Shown here piece after piece: positions 9,582-18,953 of a stretch of 64,000 nucleotides of DNA. Source of the stretch: Rhodoplanes tepidamans (lineage in GTDB: Bacteria > Pseudomonadota > Alphaproteobacteria > Rhizobiales > Xanthobacteraceae). Numbering within the stretch: the stretch's first letter is position 1; every line of letters starts with the position of its first letter. Position numbers and translations under genes: made by a program. The stretch covers positions 62,001 to 126,000 of the forward strand of contig NZ_JAUSUJ010000013.1 of the NCBI RefSeq assembly GCF_030813915.1, written 5' to 3'. Below the pieces are notes generated by a model. It saw only the letters and a program-made list of their open reading frames with translations, did not search any database and had not been told where the DNA came from.

Positions 9582-10154
9582 ATGCGGACTGCCGCCTGGA
9601 TTCTCGGAGCCTCGCTCGCACTCGCCGCCGCGACGACGGCCGCCATCACGCCGGCCGCCGCCGACGTGCTGATCACGTCCGACACGGGCGGCATGATCGG
9701 CGACTACGTGGCCCGCTGGCAGCGGGTCCGCCAGAGCGGCGAGCGCGTCGTCATCGACGGCACCTGCCTGTCGGCCTGCACGATCGTGGTCGGGATGATC
9801 CCGCGCGACCGGCTGTGCGCCACCCGCAACGCCGCCCTCGGCTTCCACGCCGCGTGGCTGCCGGACGCCAACGGCAACCGGGTGACCAGCCCGATCGCGA
9901 CGAAGGCGCTGTGGGGCATGTATCCGGGCAGCGTGCGCCGCTGGATCACCCGGCGCGGCGGCCTCACCCCGCGCATGCTGATGATGCGCGGCCGTGACCT
10001 CGCCGCCGTGGTCCCGTCCTGCGAGTCGGGCGCCCGGCGGATCGCCGCCTCGCCGCGGCCGGCCGCCCGCGTCGGCCGTCAGGCCCGCGCGCTCCGCCGC
10101 GCCCCGGCCGCGATCGCCACGCCGGCCGTCGCCGAAGCCGCCATGGCCAGGTAG
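9582..10154 (+). CDS. Exported protein of unknown function with ClpP-like DGTCLSACT motif
   Basis: 190 residues. A signal peptide (residues 1-28, ending TPAAADV) indicates export. The mature part has DGTCLSACTIVVGMIP, resembling the nucleophile region of the ClpP/crotonase-fold periplasmic family (COG3904-like), followed by LGFHAAW, which could hold a histidine. Whether it is a peptidase is not known. The C-terminal 40 residues are Ala/Arg-rich and probably disordered. The ATG at 9582 follows GGGGGA. Its 3' end overlaps the convergent MFS gene by 76 bases. Confidence 0.7.
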   Translation: MRTAAWILGASLALAAATTAAITPAAADVLITSDTGGMIGDYVARWQRVRQSGERVVIDGTCLSACTIVVGMIPRDRLCATRNAALGFHAAWLPDANGNRVTSPIATKALWGMYPGSVRRWITRRGGLTPRMLMMRGRDLAAVVPSCESGARRIAASPRPAARVGRQARALRRAPAAIATPAVAEAAMAR

Positions 10155-11233
10155 GCGAAGCTGCCGAAGGCCGAGACCAGCAGGCCCGAGGCGCCCATCG
10201 CCACCGCGAACACCACGGCGACGACGCTCGCATAGTCGCCCTGGCCGGTGGCACCGCGATGCTCCTCGGCGAGGAAGTGCATGGCGCCGAGATGGGCGGC
10301 GCCGAACGACAGCGCGTGCAGGCCCTGCAGCGCCGGCAGCAGCCCGGCCGGCGGGTCGAACGCCATCACGGTCCAGCGCAGCACCGCCCCGGCGCCGCCG
10401 AGGAGCAGCATGTCGAGCGGCCGCAGCCGCGTCCCCAGCCGGCCCGAGAAGGCGAACAGCCCGATCTCGGCCACCACGCCGATCCCCCACAGGGCGCCGA
10501 TCTCCAGCCCGTCCAGGCCCTTGGCGGCCCATTGCAGGCTGGCGAAGCCGTGCAGCACCGCGTGGCTCGCCTGGATCAGGGCGCCCGCCGCGACCACGGC
10601 GACGAAGCGCGGCGATCGCCACGGGCTCGGCCGCGCCGCCGCCGGGCCGGCGCCCTCCGCGGGCGGATGCAGCGGCCGCAGCAGGCTGGCGGCGGCGGCG
10701 GTGGCGACGAGCGCCCCGACCAGGCCCCAGATCACGTCCGGCGCGCCGAACCGCTGCAGCAGCAGGCCGCCGCCCAGATTGGCGACGATGAAGCTCGCCG
10801 AGCCCCACAGCCGCACCGGCCCGTAGGCCCGGCCGCGCTCGGCGAGCCCGCGCAGCGCGAAGGCGTCGGCGAACGGCAGGATCAGGGCCTGGGTCAGCGA
10901 GGCCGCCGCATAGGCCGCGAGGATCGCCGGGAAGCCGTGGCTGCGCTCCAGCAGCACGAAGGACGCCACCGTCACCCAGGAGGCGACGATCAGCGGCCCC
11001 TTGAGCCAGCCGCGGCGGTCGGCCAGCCGGGTGGCGAGCGGCACCACCACGGGCCGGGTCGCCATCGCCAGCGCCAGCACGAGGCCGATCTCGCGGGCGT
11101 CGAGGCCGCGGTCGGCCAGCCACACCGGCAGGAAGGGCAGCTGGATGCCGGCGAAGACGAAATAGGCCGCGTAGAAGACGCCCATTCGCCGGGCGAAGCC
11201 GTCGTCCGGCAAAGTCCTGTTAAACAAAGGCAT
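10079..11233 (-). CDS. MFS transporter, phenylpropionate permease (HcaT)-like
   Basis: 384 residues with about 12 hydrophobic helices and no signal peptide. The N-terminus (YAAYFVFAGIQLPFLPVWLADRGLDAREIG) matches the PPP family (HcaT/YfcJ type) of the major facilitator superfamily, whose known member imports 3-phenylpropionate in E. coli. The substrate here is unknown. An alternative start is ATG at 11185, closer to the usual family start. No catabolic genes adjoin it. The 3' end overlaps the exported protein gene tail to tail. Confidence 0.8.
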   Translation of the reverse strand: MPLFNRTLPDDGFARRMGVFYAAYFVFAGIQLPFLPVWLADRGLDAREIGLVLALAMATRPVVVPLATRLADRRGWLKGPLIVASWVTVASFVLLERSHGFPAILAAYAAASLTQALILPFADAFALRGLAERGRAYGPVRLWGSASFIVANLGGGLLLQRFGAPDVIWGLVGALVATAAAASLLRPLHPPAEGAGPAAARPSPWRSPRFVAVVAAGALIQASHAVLHGFASLQWAAKGLDGLEIGALWGIGVVAEIGLFAFSGRLGTRLRPLDMLLLGGAGAVLRWTVMAFDPPAGLLPALQGLHALSFGAAHLGAMHFLAEEHRGATGQGDYASVVAVVFAVAMGASGLLVSAFGSFAYLAMAASATAGVAIAAGARRSARA

Positions 11234-11397
11234 CTCGCGGATTGCGCTCCGGTGGCGAGTCGTGCAGATGCTTTAGATCGCGGTCGCCGAAGTGGAAACC
11301 GGTTTTGCGTCCGGCCCCGCTCCACGCCTCGTCCCGGGTGGGTCCCGTGGGCGAATTCGGCTGTCCGGTCCGACCGGAGCCGAACGAACGGGTGACC

Positions 11398-14292
11398 ATG
11401 TCCGACGCCCTCTCCTCCTACCCGCCGAGCCCGGATCCCGATCCGGCCGCGCCGCCGTCGCCCGCCGAGATCGACTACGAGGCGATCAGCGAGGCGCTGA
11501 TGGAGACCCGGCGGGGCCGCTGGTTCCTGGAGGAGCACGCCCGCCGCACTCGCCTGGAGGAGATGGATCTCCTCGCCCTCATCCTCGGCCGCATCGAGGT
11601 GGCGATCGCCGACGCCCGCGACGAGGCGCGCGCCAAGCTCGCCGAGCCGGCGCTGCCGCTCGCCGTGCTGGAGCGGCTGCCGGTGTCGCTGGAGCGCATC
11701 GAGGCACGGCTCGCCTTCCTGCCCGATCCGGCCGCCGACCGCACCGAGGACATCCTGGGCGCCATCGACCGGCTGCACGAGACCGTCGCGGCGCGGCCCG
11801 AGCCGGCCCCGGCCGCCGACCTGGAGCCGGTGGCCGCCGCCCTCGCCCGCATCGAGGCGGCGATCGCCGAGCAGGCGCCGCCGGCGCCCGAGGTGCGGGC
11901 CGCCGATCTCGCGCCCCTGCCCCGCATCGAGACGGCGCTGTCCGACCTTCGCGACGCCCTGGCGGCGCAGGCGCCGGCGCCGCCGGCGATCGGCCCCGAC
12001 GACCTCGCCCCGCTCGGCCGCATCGAGGCGGCCGTGACCGAGCTGCTCGCCGCGCTGGCCGCCCAGACGGCGCCGGAGCCCGAGATCCGGGCCGCGGACC
12101 TCGCCCCGCTGGAGCGGATCGAGACCGCCGTCGGCGAGCTCAAGGCCGCGCTGTCCGAGCAGGCCGCGGCGGAGCCGGCGGTCGGGCCGGACGACCTCGC
12201 CCCGCTCGGCCGCATCGAGACCGCGCTCGCCCGCATCGAGGCCGCCGTCGCCGAGCAGCAGCGCGCCGAGCCGGAGGTGCGGGCCGCGCCGGCGCTCGGG
12301 CCGGACGACCTCGCGCCGCTGGCCCGGATCGAGACCGCCGTGTCCGACATGCAGGCCGCCCTCGCCGCCCGCGAGCCGCCGGCGCCCGAGGTGCGGGCCG
12401 AGGACCTCGCCCCGCTCGGGCGGATCGAGGCGGCGCTGGGCGATCTGCAGGCCTTCCTCACCGCGCCCGAGCCGGCCGCATCCGAGCCGCCCGCGCCCCT
12501 CCTCGGCCCCGACGATCTCGCCCCGCTCGGGCGCATCGAGGCGGTGCTGGGCGATCTCCAGGCCTTCCTCACCGCGCCGCGGCCGGCCGAGCCCGTCCTG
12601 GGACCCGACGACCTCGCACCGCTCGGCCGCATCGAGGGCGCGCTGGCGGAGCTCCGCGCGACCCTCGCCGCACCGGCCCCGGCCCCGGCCGCGCCGGCGA
12701 TCGGCCCGGACGACCTCGCTCCGCTGACCCGGATCGAGGCCGCGCTCGCCGATCTCCGCACCGCCGTGGCGGCGCAGCCGGAGCCCGGCATCCGGGCCGA
12801 CGACCTCGCCCCGCTCGCCCGCATCGAGAGCGCGGTCGAGGCCCTGCAGGCCACCGCCCCGTCGGCCGGCTGGACCGACGACCTCGTCGGCGCGCTCGGC
12901 CGGATCGAGAAGGCGCTCGGCGAGGAGCGGGCCCCGCCGGCCCTCACCAGCATCCTGGAGGATCTGGTCGCCGCGCTGGCCCGCGTCGAGGCGGTGCTGA
13001 TGCGCGAGCCGCATCAGGACGCCGCCGCGGCGCGGCGCGACGTGTTCGCCGCGGTCGAGCGGATGGAGGCGCTGGTCGAGGCGACGCTGCGCACCACCCG
13101 CGAGCCGCCCGGCGCCGAGGAGATGCGGGCCGAGCTGATGTCGCTCGCCGGCGCCGTGGAGAGCGTCGGGACCGCGGTCGCGGCACTGTCCGCCGACCCG
13201 GAGCGCGCGGCCGTGCACGGCGAGGCGACGGCCCGGCTGCTGCACGAGCAGAACGCCTGGCTGCACCGGCTCGTCGAGGCGCTGGCCCGCATCCAGCCGG
13301 TCGCCGAGGCCAACGCGGTTCCGCCCGCCCCGGCCGCGGCGGCGGCCGCGACGATCCAGGCAGCGGCCCAAGCCCCGGTCACCGCATCGGTCGACGCCGC
13401 CGTCGGGATCGTGCCGGCACCGGCGCCGGCCCCCGAGCCGGTCGCCGCGACCCGCGAGCCCGCCGAATCGAACGAGCCCGCCGCGCCGCCGCAGGTCGCG
13501 GAGGCCGTGGAGGCCGCGCCGGCGGAGTCCCCCGCGGCCCCCGTGATACCCGCGGCGGCGATCTCCGACCCCCTCCGGCCATCCACGACTTCGTCCGCGA
13601 ACGACTCTCTGGACATGGATGCCCGGCACGAGGCCGAGCATGACGAGTCAGCATCAGCGGCCGGTGACATGACGCCCGCCGCCGTGGCGGAGGAGCCGCC
13701 GATTCCGGTGGTCGATTTCGACTTCGGGACGTCGGCCGCCGCCCCGGAGAGCGCGTCCGGGAGCGAGATCGCGGCCGCAGAGCCGGCAGAGCCGGTCGAG
13801 ACCCCGGCCGCCGCCGTGGCGGTCGCACCGGAGGCCGGGCCGACGCCGCAGGTGCCGGAGACGGCGGCGGAGCCGCCCGTCGCCACCGTGACGACCGGCA
13901 TCACGCCGTTCCATGTGCCGTCCTGGCTGGTCGGGAACGATGCCGAGGCGGCCGCGGCCGCGGGCGCGATCGCGGCGCCCGTCGCGGAGCCCGAGCCGGC
14001 CGCCGCGGCGGAGCCGGAGGCGGCTGCCGCGCCGCCGCCCGAGCCGGCCCGCCGCGACCCGGTCAGCGCCTACCGGTTCTCCATCGGCGACGTCCCGGCC
14101 GCCTCGGGATTCTCGCAGGGCGGCCGGGCGGCCGGCCTGTCGGGTCCGGGCTGGAGCCGGCTCGGCCGCATCCACGAGGCCGAGGAGGCGGAGGCGGCCG
14201 AGCCGCCGCCGCCCATGCACACCGTGCCGATCGACCCGCTGGCGCCGCTCAAGACGCTCACCGAGGAAGAGAAGATCGCGCTGTTCAGCTGA
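11398..14292 (+). CDS. Large Ala/Pro/Glu-rich protein with ten DLAPLxRIE repeats
   Basis: 964 residues, no signal peptide. The N-terminal domain (about residues 25-80, EALMETRRGRWFLEEHARR) resembles a short domain I recall from large rhizobial proteins of unknown function. From residue 170 to about 475 there are ten copies of DLAPLxRIE followed by a short amphipathic helix and a Pro/Ala linker, spaced about 30 residues apart. A long Ala/Pro/Glu-rich low-complexity tract follows. The C-terminus has a conserved-looking tail, YRFSIGDVPAASGFSQGG and LTEEEKIALFS. It is probably a cytoplasmic scaffold; function unknown. The ATG at 11398 was chosen because the compositional bias begins there; GTG at 11392 is possible. 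Confidence 0.75.
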   Translation: MSDALSSYPPSPDPDPAAPPSPAEIDYEAISEALMETRRGRWFLEEHARRTRLEEMDLLALILGRIEVAIADARDEARAKLAEPALPLAVLERLPVSLERIEARLAFLPDPAADRTEDILGAIDRLHETVAARPEPAPAADLEPVAAALARIEAAIAEQAPPAPEVRAADLAPLPRIETALSDLRDALAAQAPAPPAIGPDDLAPLGRIEAAVTELLAALAAQTAPEPEIRAADLAPLERIETAVGELKAALSEQAAAEPAVGPDDLAPLGRIETALARIEAAVAEQQRAEPEVRAAPALGPDDLAPLARIETAVSDMQAALAAREPPAPEVRAEDLAPLGRIEAALGDLQAFLTAPEPAASEPPAPLLGPDDLAPLGRIEAVLGDLQAFLTAPRPAEPVLGPDDLAPLGRIEGALAELRATLAAPAPAPAAPAIGPDDLAPLTRIEAALADLRTAVAAQPEPGIRADDLAPLARIESAVEALQATAPSAGWTDDLVGALGRIEKALGEERAPPALTSILEDLVAALARVEAVLMREPHQDAAAARRDVFAAVERMEALVEATLRTTREPPGAEEMRAELMSLAGAVESVGTAVAALSADPERAAVHGEATARLLHEQNAWLHRLVEALARIQPVAEANAVPPAPAAAAAATIQAAAQAPVTASVDAAVGIVPAPAPAPEPVAATREPAESNEPAAPPQVAEAVEAAPAESPAAPVIPAAAISDPLRPSTTSSANDSLDMDARHEAEHDESASAAGDMTPAAVAEEPPIPVVDFDFGTSAAAPESASGSEIAAAEPAEPVETPAAAVAVAPEAGPTPQVPETAAEPPVATVTTGITPFHVPSWLVGNDAEAAAAAGAIAAPVAEPEPAAAAEPEAAAAPPPEPARRDPVSAYRFSIGDVPAASGFSQGGRAAGLSGPGWSRLGRIHEAEEAEAAEPPPPMHTVPIDPLAPLKTLTEEEKIALFS

Positions 14293-14331
14293 CCCGGCGC
14301 GTCCGGCCCGCCGGGCGTCTGCGGACGGCGC

Positions 14332-15330
14332 TCAGCCGATCAGGCGGCAGAACAGGTCGGCGTCGACATTGCCGCCCGACAGCACCACCACGACCACCTT
14401 GCCGCGGGCATCGACCCTGCCGCACATCAGCGCCGCGAGGCCGACGGCACCGCCCGGCTCCACCACCAGCTTGAGCTCGTGGAACGCGAGGGCGACGGCG
14501 CGGCCGACCTCCTCGTCGGTGGCGACGACGCCGGCGACGCCCATCGCCAGATTGAGCGGGAAGGTCAGCGCGCCGGGCGTCGACATCAGCAGCGCGTCGC
14601 AGATCGAGCCGCTCATCGCCTCGTTGCGCTCGCGCCGGCCGCTGGCGAGCGAGCGGGCGTAGTCGTCGAAGCCGGCCGGCTCGGCGGTGAAGATCCGCGC
14701 CTGCGGCGCCTTCGCCTTGACCGCGATGGCGGTGCCGGCGGTGAGCCCGCCGCCCGAGGCGTTGACCAGCACGATGTCGGGCGACAGATCCTGGGCGGCG
14801 AGGTCGATGACGATCTCGCGCCCGACCGTGCCCTGCCCGGCGATCACCAGCGGATGGTCGTAGGGCGGCACCACGAAGGCGCCGCGCTCGCCGGCGATGC
14901 GGCGGGCGATCGCCTCGCGGTCCTCGCGCACGCGGTCGTACAGGACCACCTCGGCGCCGTAGCCGGCGGTGCGCACCTGCTTGCTCTTCGGCGAGTCCGA
15001 CGGCATCACGATCGTCGCCGGCATGCCGAGGAGCTGCGCCGCCGCGGCGACACCCTGCGCATGGTTGCCGGACGAGAAGGCGACGACGCCGGCGGCGCGC
15101 CGCTCCGGCGGAATCGACGCGCAAGCGTTGTAGGCGCCGCGGAATTTGAACGAGCCGGTGCGCTGCAGCGTCTCCGGCTTGAGGAAGACGCGGCCGCCGG
15201 TGAGCCGGTCGAGCACCGGCGCGGCGACGAGCGGGGTGCGCACCGCGACGCCGGCGAGCCGCGCGGCGGCGGCTTCGACATCGGCGACGGTGGGCGGCGG
15301 AAGGTCGGAGGCGGGATCGATCGCAGTCAT
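14332..15330 (-). CDS. Threonine/serine dehydratase, PLP-dependent fold type II
   Basis: 332 residues. The PLP lysine is K62 in GSFKFRGAYNA; the substrate loop SSGNHAQG (86-93) and the phosphate-binding SGGGLTAG are present. It lacks the C-terminal ACT-like regulatory domain of biosynthetic IlvA, so it fits the short catabolic threonine/serine dehydratase or serine racemase group. Expected reaction: L-threonine to 2-oxobutanoate (or serine to pyruvate) plus ammonia. It is convergent with the repeat-protein gene and upstream of pmtA in the same direction. Confidence 0.88.
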   Translation of the reverse strand: MTAIDPASDLPPPTVADVEAAAARLAGVAVRTPLVAAPVLDRLTGGRVFLKPETLQRTGSFKFRGAYNACASIPPERRAAGVVAFSSGNHAQGVAAAAQLLGMPATIVMPSDSPKSKQVRTAGYGAEVVLYDRVREDREAIARRIAGERGAFVVPPYDHPLVIAGQGTVGREIVIDLAAQDLSPDIVLVNASGGGLTAGTAIAVKAKAPQARIFTAEPAGFDDYARSLASGRRERNEAMSGSICDALLMSTPGALTFPLNLAMGVAGVVATDEEVGRAVALAFHELKLVVEPGGAVGLAALMCGRVDARGKVVVVVLSGGNVDADLFCRLIG

Positions 15331-15387
15331 GGCGCGGGACCGTAGACCGCGCGTTTCACGACCGCAAGGCGCGGCCGCGCACGCCGG

Positions 15388-16074
15388 CTACGCCGCGGCG
15401 CGCTCGCGCTCCTCGACGCCGCGGCGGAAGCGGACCAGCGTGTAGACGCCGAGCGGCTTGATCGGCCGGCGCTCGATCAGCGCGACGGCACCGTGCCGCT
15501 CGGCCCAGGCGGCGAGCCGGGCGAAGGGGAACTCCGGACGCAGCCCCATCCTGCGGGCCGGCCGGGCGAGCAGCCGCTCCAGCGCCGCGCCGACGCCCTT
15601 CTCCGAGTAGAGATGGTTGACCAGGATGATCTCGCCGCCCGGCCGCACCACGCGGGCGCACTCGTCGAGCACGCGCTCGGGATCGGCGACCAGCGTGATC
15701 ACGAACTGCGCGACGACGCAGTCGAAGGCGCCGTCCTCGAAGGCGAGGTCGGAGGCGTCCATCACCATCACGGAGTCGACGTGCGGGAAGCGGCCGGTGG
15801 CGAGCCGCGCCTTCGCCTTGGCGACCATCGGGGCCGACATGTCGATGCCGACCACCCGGGTCGAGTGATCGTAGTCGGAGAAGGAGAGCCCCGTCCCCAC
15901 CCCGACCTCGAGGATGCGGCCGCCGACCCGGCGGGCCGCCTCGGCGGCGGCGCGCCGGCCGCTCTCGAAGATCGGCCCGCACACCATGTCGTAGAGCGGC
16001 GCCCAGCGGGCATACGCCTTCTCCATGACGTGGCGCTCGGGATCCGCGAACGCATCGACACGCGGCTCGGACAT
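15388..16074 (-). CDS. pmtA: Class I SAM-dependent methyltransferase, probable phosphatidylethanolamine N-methyltransferase PmtA
   Basis: 228 residues. The N-terminus YARWAPLYDMVCGPIF and motif I LEVGVGTGLSF (about 55-65) are characteristic of the Rhodobacter-type PmtA, which methylates phosphatidylethanolamine stepwise to phosphatidylcholine. The acidic residue binding SAM ribose is in VVGIDMS, and the post-motif III region LVNHLYSEKG is also typical. It lies 57 bases after the LpxH-like gene in the same direction, and a ceramide glucosyltransferase gene is divergent, giving a lipid-modification group. Soluble, acting at the inner membrane. Confidence 0.78.
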   Translation of the reverse strand: MSEPRVDAFADPERHVMEKAYARWAPLYDMVCGPIFESGRRAAAEAARRVGGRILEVGVGTGLSFSDYDHSTRVVGIDMSAPMVAKAKARLATGRFPHVDSVMVMDASDLAFEDGAFDCVVAQFVITLVADPERVLDECARVVRPGGEIILVNHLYSEKGVGAALERLLARPARRMGLRPEFPFARLAAWAERHGAVALIERRPIKPLGVYTLVRFRRGVEERERAAA

Positions 16075-16131
16075 CGGGAACTCCAGGGGAACCGAATGAT
16101 CGGGACGAACGGCCGGACGGCGGCGGCGGCG

Positions 16132-16929
16132 TCAGGCCGCCTGCGCGGCGATCGTCGCCGGCTCGGGCTCGATGCTCTCGGCCCGCCGCGTCCAGGTGAT
16201 GATCTCGAATCGGCCGTCGAAATGCTCGGCCACCGCCGTGCAGCTCTCCACCCAGTCGCCGCAATTGATGTACTGGACCCCGAAGGTGTCGTGCATGGTG
16301 GCGTGGTGGATGTGGCCGCAGATCACGCCGTCGACGGCGTGGTGCTGCGCCTCGGCGGCGAGCGTCTTCTCGAAGTCGCCGATGTAGTTGACGGCGTTCT
16401 TCACCTTCAGCTTGGCCCACTTGGAGAAGGACCAGTAGCCGAAGCCGAGCCGGCGGGTGAGGCCGTTGAGCAGGCGGTTCAGCGTGATGGCGAGGTCGTA
16501 GGCCTTGTCGCCGAGCAGCGCCAGCCAGCGCGCCTGGGAGATCACGAAGTCGAACAGGTCGCCGTGGATCACCAGATAGCGCTTGCCGGTCGGCGAGACG
16601 TGGATGGTGTGCTCCACCACCTCGATGCCGCCGAAATGCGTGCCGTAGTAGTCGCGCAGGAACTCGTCGTGATTGCCCGGCACGTAGACGATGCGGGCGC
16701 CCTTGCGGCCCTTGCGCAGCAGCTTCTGGACGACGTCGTTGTGGGCCTGCGGCCAGTACCAGCTCGACTTCAGGTGCCAGCCGTCGACGATGTCGCCGAC
16801 CAGGTAGACCGTGTCGGCCTCGTGCCAGCGCAGGAAGTCGAGCAGCTTGTCGGCCTGGCAGCCGCGGGTCCCCAGATGAACGTCCGAAATGAACAGTGTG
16901 CGGAAGCGCCGCAGTCCGTTCTCCGTCAC
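16132..16929 (-). CDS. UDP-2,3-diacylglucosamine diphosphatase-like metallophosphoesterase (LpxH-like)
   Basis: 265 residues. All calcineurin-type metal motifs are present: SDVHLG (D16, H18), GDIVDG (D46), GNHDE (86-90), a histidine in IHGD (122) and GHIHHA (205-210). The overall pattern matches the LpxH-like group found in alphaproteobacteria, where it may hydrolyse UDP-2,3-diacylglucosamine in lipid A synthesis. These bacteria often carry LpxI for that step as well, so the physiological substrate is uncertain. It probably shares an operon with pmtA. Confidence 0.8.
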   Translation of the reverse strand: MTENGLRRFRTLFISDVHLGTRGCQADKLLDFLRWHEADTVYLVGDIVDGWHLKSSWYWPQAHNDVVQKLLRKGRKGARIVYVPGNHDEFLRDYYGTHFGGIEVVEHTIHVSPTGKRYLVIHGDLFDFVISQARWLALLGDKAYDLAITLNRLLNGLTRRLGFGYWSFSKWAKLKVKNAVNYIGDFEKTLAAEAQHHAVDGVICGHIHHATMHDTFGVQYINCGDWVESCTAVAEHFDGRFEIITWTRRAESIEPEPATIAAQAA

Positions 16930-17064
16930 GCTCCGCTCCCATCAATGATCGTGAACATGCGCGGGTTCTCGCAGAGTCCTGTTGCGGTTCGATGACGCAG
17001 TGCGGCGACGCGTGCGCCCGGTTGCCGTCATCGGTTCGTCATGCGGGCGTTGTAGTCGCCCGTC

Positions 17065-18195
17065 ATGACACTCCTCGGAATCGCCACCGCGTTCTGCGGG
17101 CTCACCGCCTTCGTCCACGTCGTGAGCGTCGCGGTCGCGGCGTATCGCTGCCGCGTGCCGGCGAGGCATCTGCCGCCGGCGTCCGGAACCCCGCCCGTCA
17201 CCATCGTGCGGCCGGTGTGCGGAATCGAGAATTTCGTCGAGGAGACGCTCGAGTCGACCTTCCGGCTCGACTATCCGGCCTACGAGATCCTGTTCTGCGT
17301 CGCCTCGCCGGCCGATCCGGTGATTCCGGTGGTCGAGGATCTGATGCGGCGGCACCCCGCCGTGCCGGCCCGCCTCCTGATCGGCAACGATCCGGTGAGC
17401 GCCAATCCGAAGCTGAACAACTGCGTCAAGGGCTGGCACGCGGCCGCGCACGACTGGGTCGCCATCGCGGATTCCAACGTGCTGATGCCGGCCGACTACC
17501 TGCAGCGCCTGCTGGCGACGTGGCGGGCCGACACCGGGCTCGTCTGCGCCCCGCCGGTCGGCAGCCGCCCGGACGGCTTCTGGGCCGAGGTCGAATGCGC
17601 CTTCCTCAACACCTATCAGGCGCGCGCCCAGTACGTCGCCGACACGATGGGGCTCGGCTTCGCCCAGGGCAAGACGCTGTTCTGGCGCCGCGACGTGCTG
17701 GAGGCCGGCGGCGGTCTCGAGGCGCTCGGTGCCGACGTCGCCGAGGACGCCGCCTCGACCAAGCTGGTGCGCGGCCTCGGCTGGCGGGTGCGTCTCGCCG
17801 ACGCGCCGTTCGAGCAGCCGCTCGGCCGCCGCCGCGCCGCCGAGGTGTGGCGCCGGCAGTCGCGCTGGGCGCGGCTGCGGCGGGCCTGCTTCCCGCTGTA
17901 CTTCCTGCCCGAGATCCTGACCGGCGGCGTGTTTCCCGGGGTCGCCTTCGCGGCGGCCGTGCACGCGCTCGGCGGGCCGGTGCTGCCGCTGCTGCTCCTC
18001 TTCTGGCTCGCCTGGTACGGGCTCGAGATGGCGCTGGCGCGGGCGGCCGGCTGGCACGTCTCGCGCTGGTATCCGCTGCACGGCCTGCTGCGCGACCTGA
18101 TGCTGCCGGCGCTCTGGCTCGACGGCCTGCTCGGCCAGTCGTTCGAGTGGCGCGGCAACGAGATCCGGGTCGCGGCCGACAGCCGGGCCACCTGA
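17065..18195 (+). CDS. Ceramide glucosyltransferase-like GT21 glycosyltransferase
   Basis: 376 residues. An N-terminal membrane helix (1-25), a GT-A catalytic domain with D136-S-N (ADSNV), the acid in AEDAA (D228) and the RQSRW motif (264-268) of processive family 2/21 enzymes, then two to three C-terminal membrane segments (about 275-345). These match bacterial homologues of UDP-glucose ceramide glucosyltransferase. Agrobacterium-type GT21 enzymes make glycosyl ceramides or glycosyl diacylglycerols. The start ATG at 17065 precedes a good hydrophobic helix. It is divergent from the lpxH-like/pmtA pair with 135 bases between starts. Confidence 0.82.
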   Translation: MTLLGIATAFCGLTAFVHVVSVAVAAYRCRVPARHLPPASGTPPVTIVRPVCGIENFVEETLESTFRLDYPAYEILFCVASPADPVIPVVEDLMRRHPAVPARLLIGNDPVSANPKLNNCVKGWHAAAHDWVAIADSNVLMPADYLQRLLATWRADTGLVCAPPVGSRPDGFWAEVECAFLNTYQARAQYVADTMGLGFAQGKTLFWRRDVLEAGGGLEALGADVAEDAASTKLVRGLGWRVRLADAPFEQPLGRRRAAEVWRRQSRWARLRRACFPLYFLPEILTGGVFPGVAFAAAVHALGGPVLPLLLLFWLAWYGLEMALARAAGWHVSRWYPLHGLLRDLMLPALWLDGLLGQSFEWRGNEIRVAADSRAT

Positions 18196-18307
18196 CCATC
18201 GCTCCCGCTACCACCGTCGCCCGCCGGCTGCCCGGCGGCGGAACCTGTCCGGCCGGGCCGACTTGGCCCGGAAGGACAGAGCACCCCGAACGGGCGGGAG
18301 CATTCTC

Positions 18308-18808
18308 ATGCGGTCACGAACCAACACGACGACGGCGCTTCTCGCGGCCCTGGCGCTCGCCGGCGCCTCGACCCTCGCGATGGCCCAGAGCGGCGGAAGC
18401 GGCGGCAGCAGCGGCGGTGCCTCCGGCGGGGCGGCGGGCGGCGCCTCGACCGGCAGCGGCTCGGCCGCGACCGGCACCGGCTCGGGCAGCTCGGGCGTGG
18501 CCCCGAGCGGCACCCCGAGCGCCGGCGTCGGCTCCACCGGCTCGGTCTCGACCGGCGGCACCCCGATCGCGCCCGGACCGGCTCATCCGGGCCAGGGCCT
18601 GAACAGCCAGGGCACGGCGACGACGCCGACCGGCAGCCAGACCACCGGCACCTCGGTGCCCGGCCCGGCCCTGCCGGGCGGGTCGTCGGCGCGCGGCACC
18701 GGCACCTCGACGCCCTCGCTCAACGGGATGGGCACCCCCGACATCATGAACGGCATGCCGAACAGCGGCACCGGTACCGGCACGACGCCCGGCGCGCCGC
18801 CGCGCTGA
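18308..18808 (+). CDS. Exported Ser/Gly/Thr-rich low-complexity protein
   Basis: 166 residues. A signal peptide (1-27, LALAGASTLAMAQS) is followed by a sequence made almost only of Gly, Ser, Thr, Ala and Pro. There are no cysteines or recognisable domains. The start ATG at 18308 follows GGGCGGGAG. This type of small exported disordered protein is common in rhizobia; a structural or surface role is a guess. Confidence 0.6.
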   Translation: MRSRTNTTTALLAALALAGASTLAMAQSGGSGGSSGGASGGAAGGASTGSGSAATGTGSGSSGVAPSGTPSAGVGSTGSVSTGGTPIAPGPAHPGQGLNSQGTATTPTGSQTTGTSVPGPALPGGSSARGTGTSTPSLNGMGTPDIMNGMPNSGTGTGTTPGAPPR

Positions 18809-18953
18809 CGCGTCGCGCGCGGCCCCGAGGCCCAACGACGCCGGCCGGACGACGGCCGGCCATCGCAGCGTGGAGACTGGGCGCCCGGGCGCCGTCCTGG
18901 TATCGAGGCACGAGCTTCGTCGACCCAGGACACGCCTGCCCCAGGACACGCCC

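Noticed and set aside
10990-13641. 883-codon minus-strand open frame opposite the DLAPLxRIE repeat gene
   Set aside because: The Arg/Gly/His-rich translation mirrors the repeats of the plus strand and has no recognisable fold.
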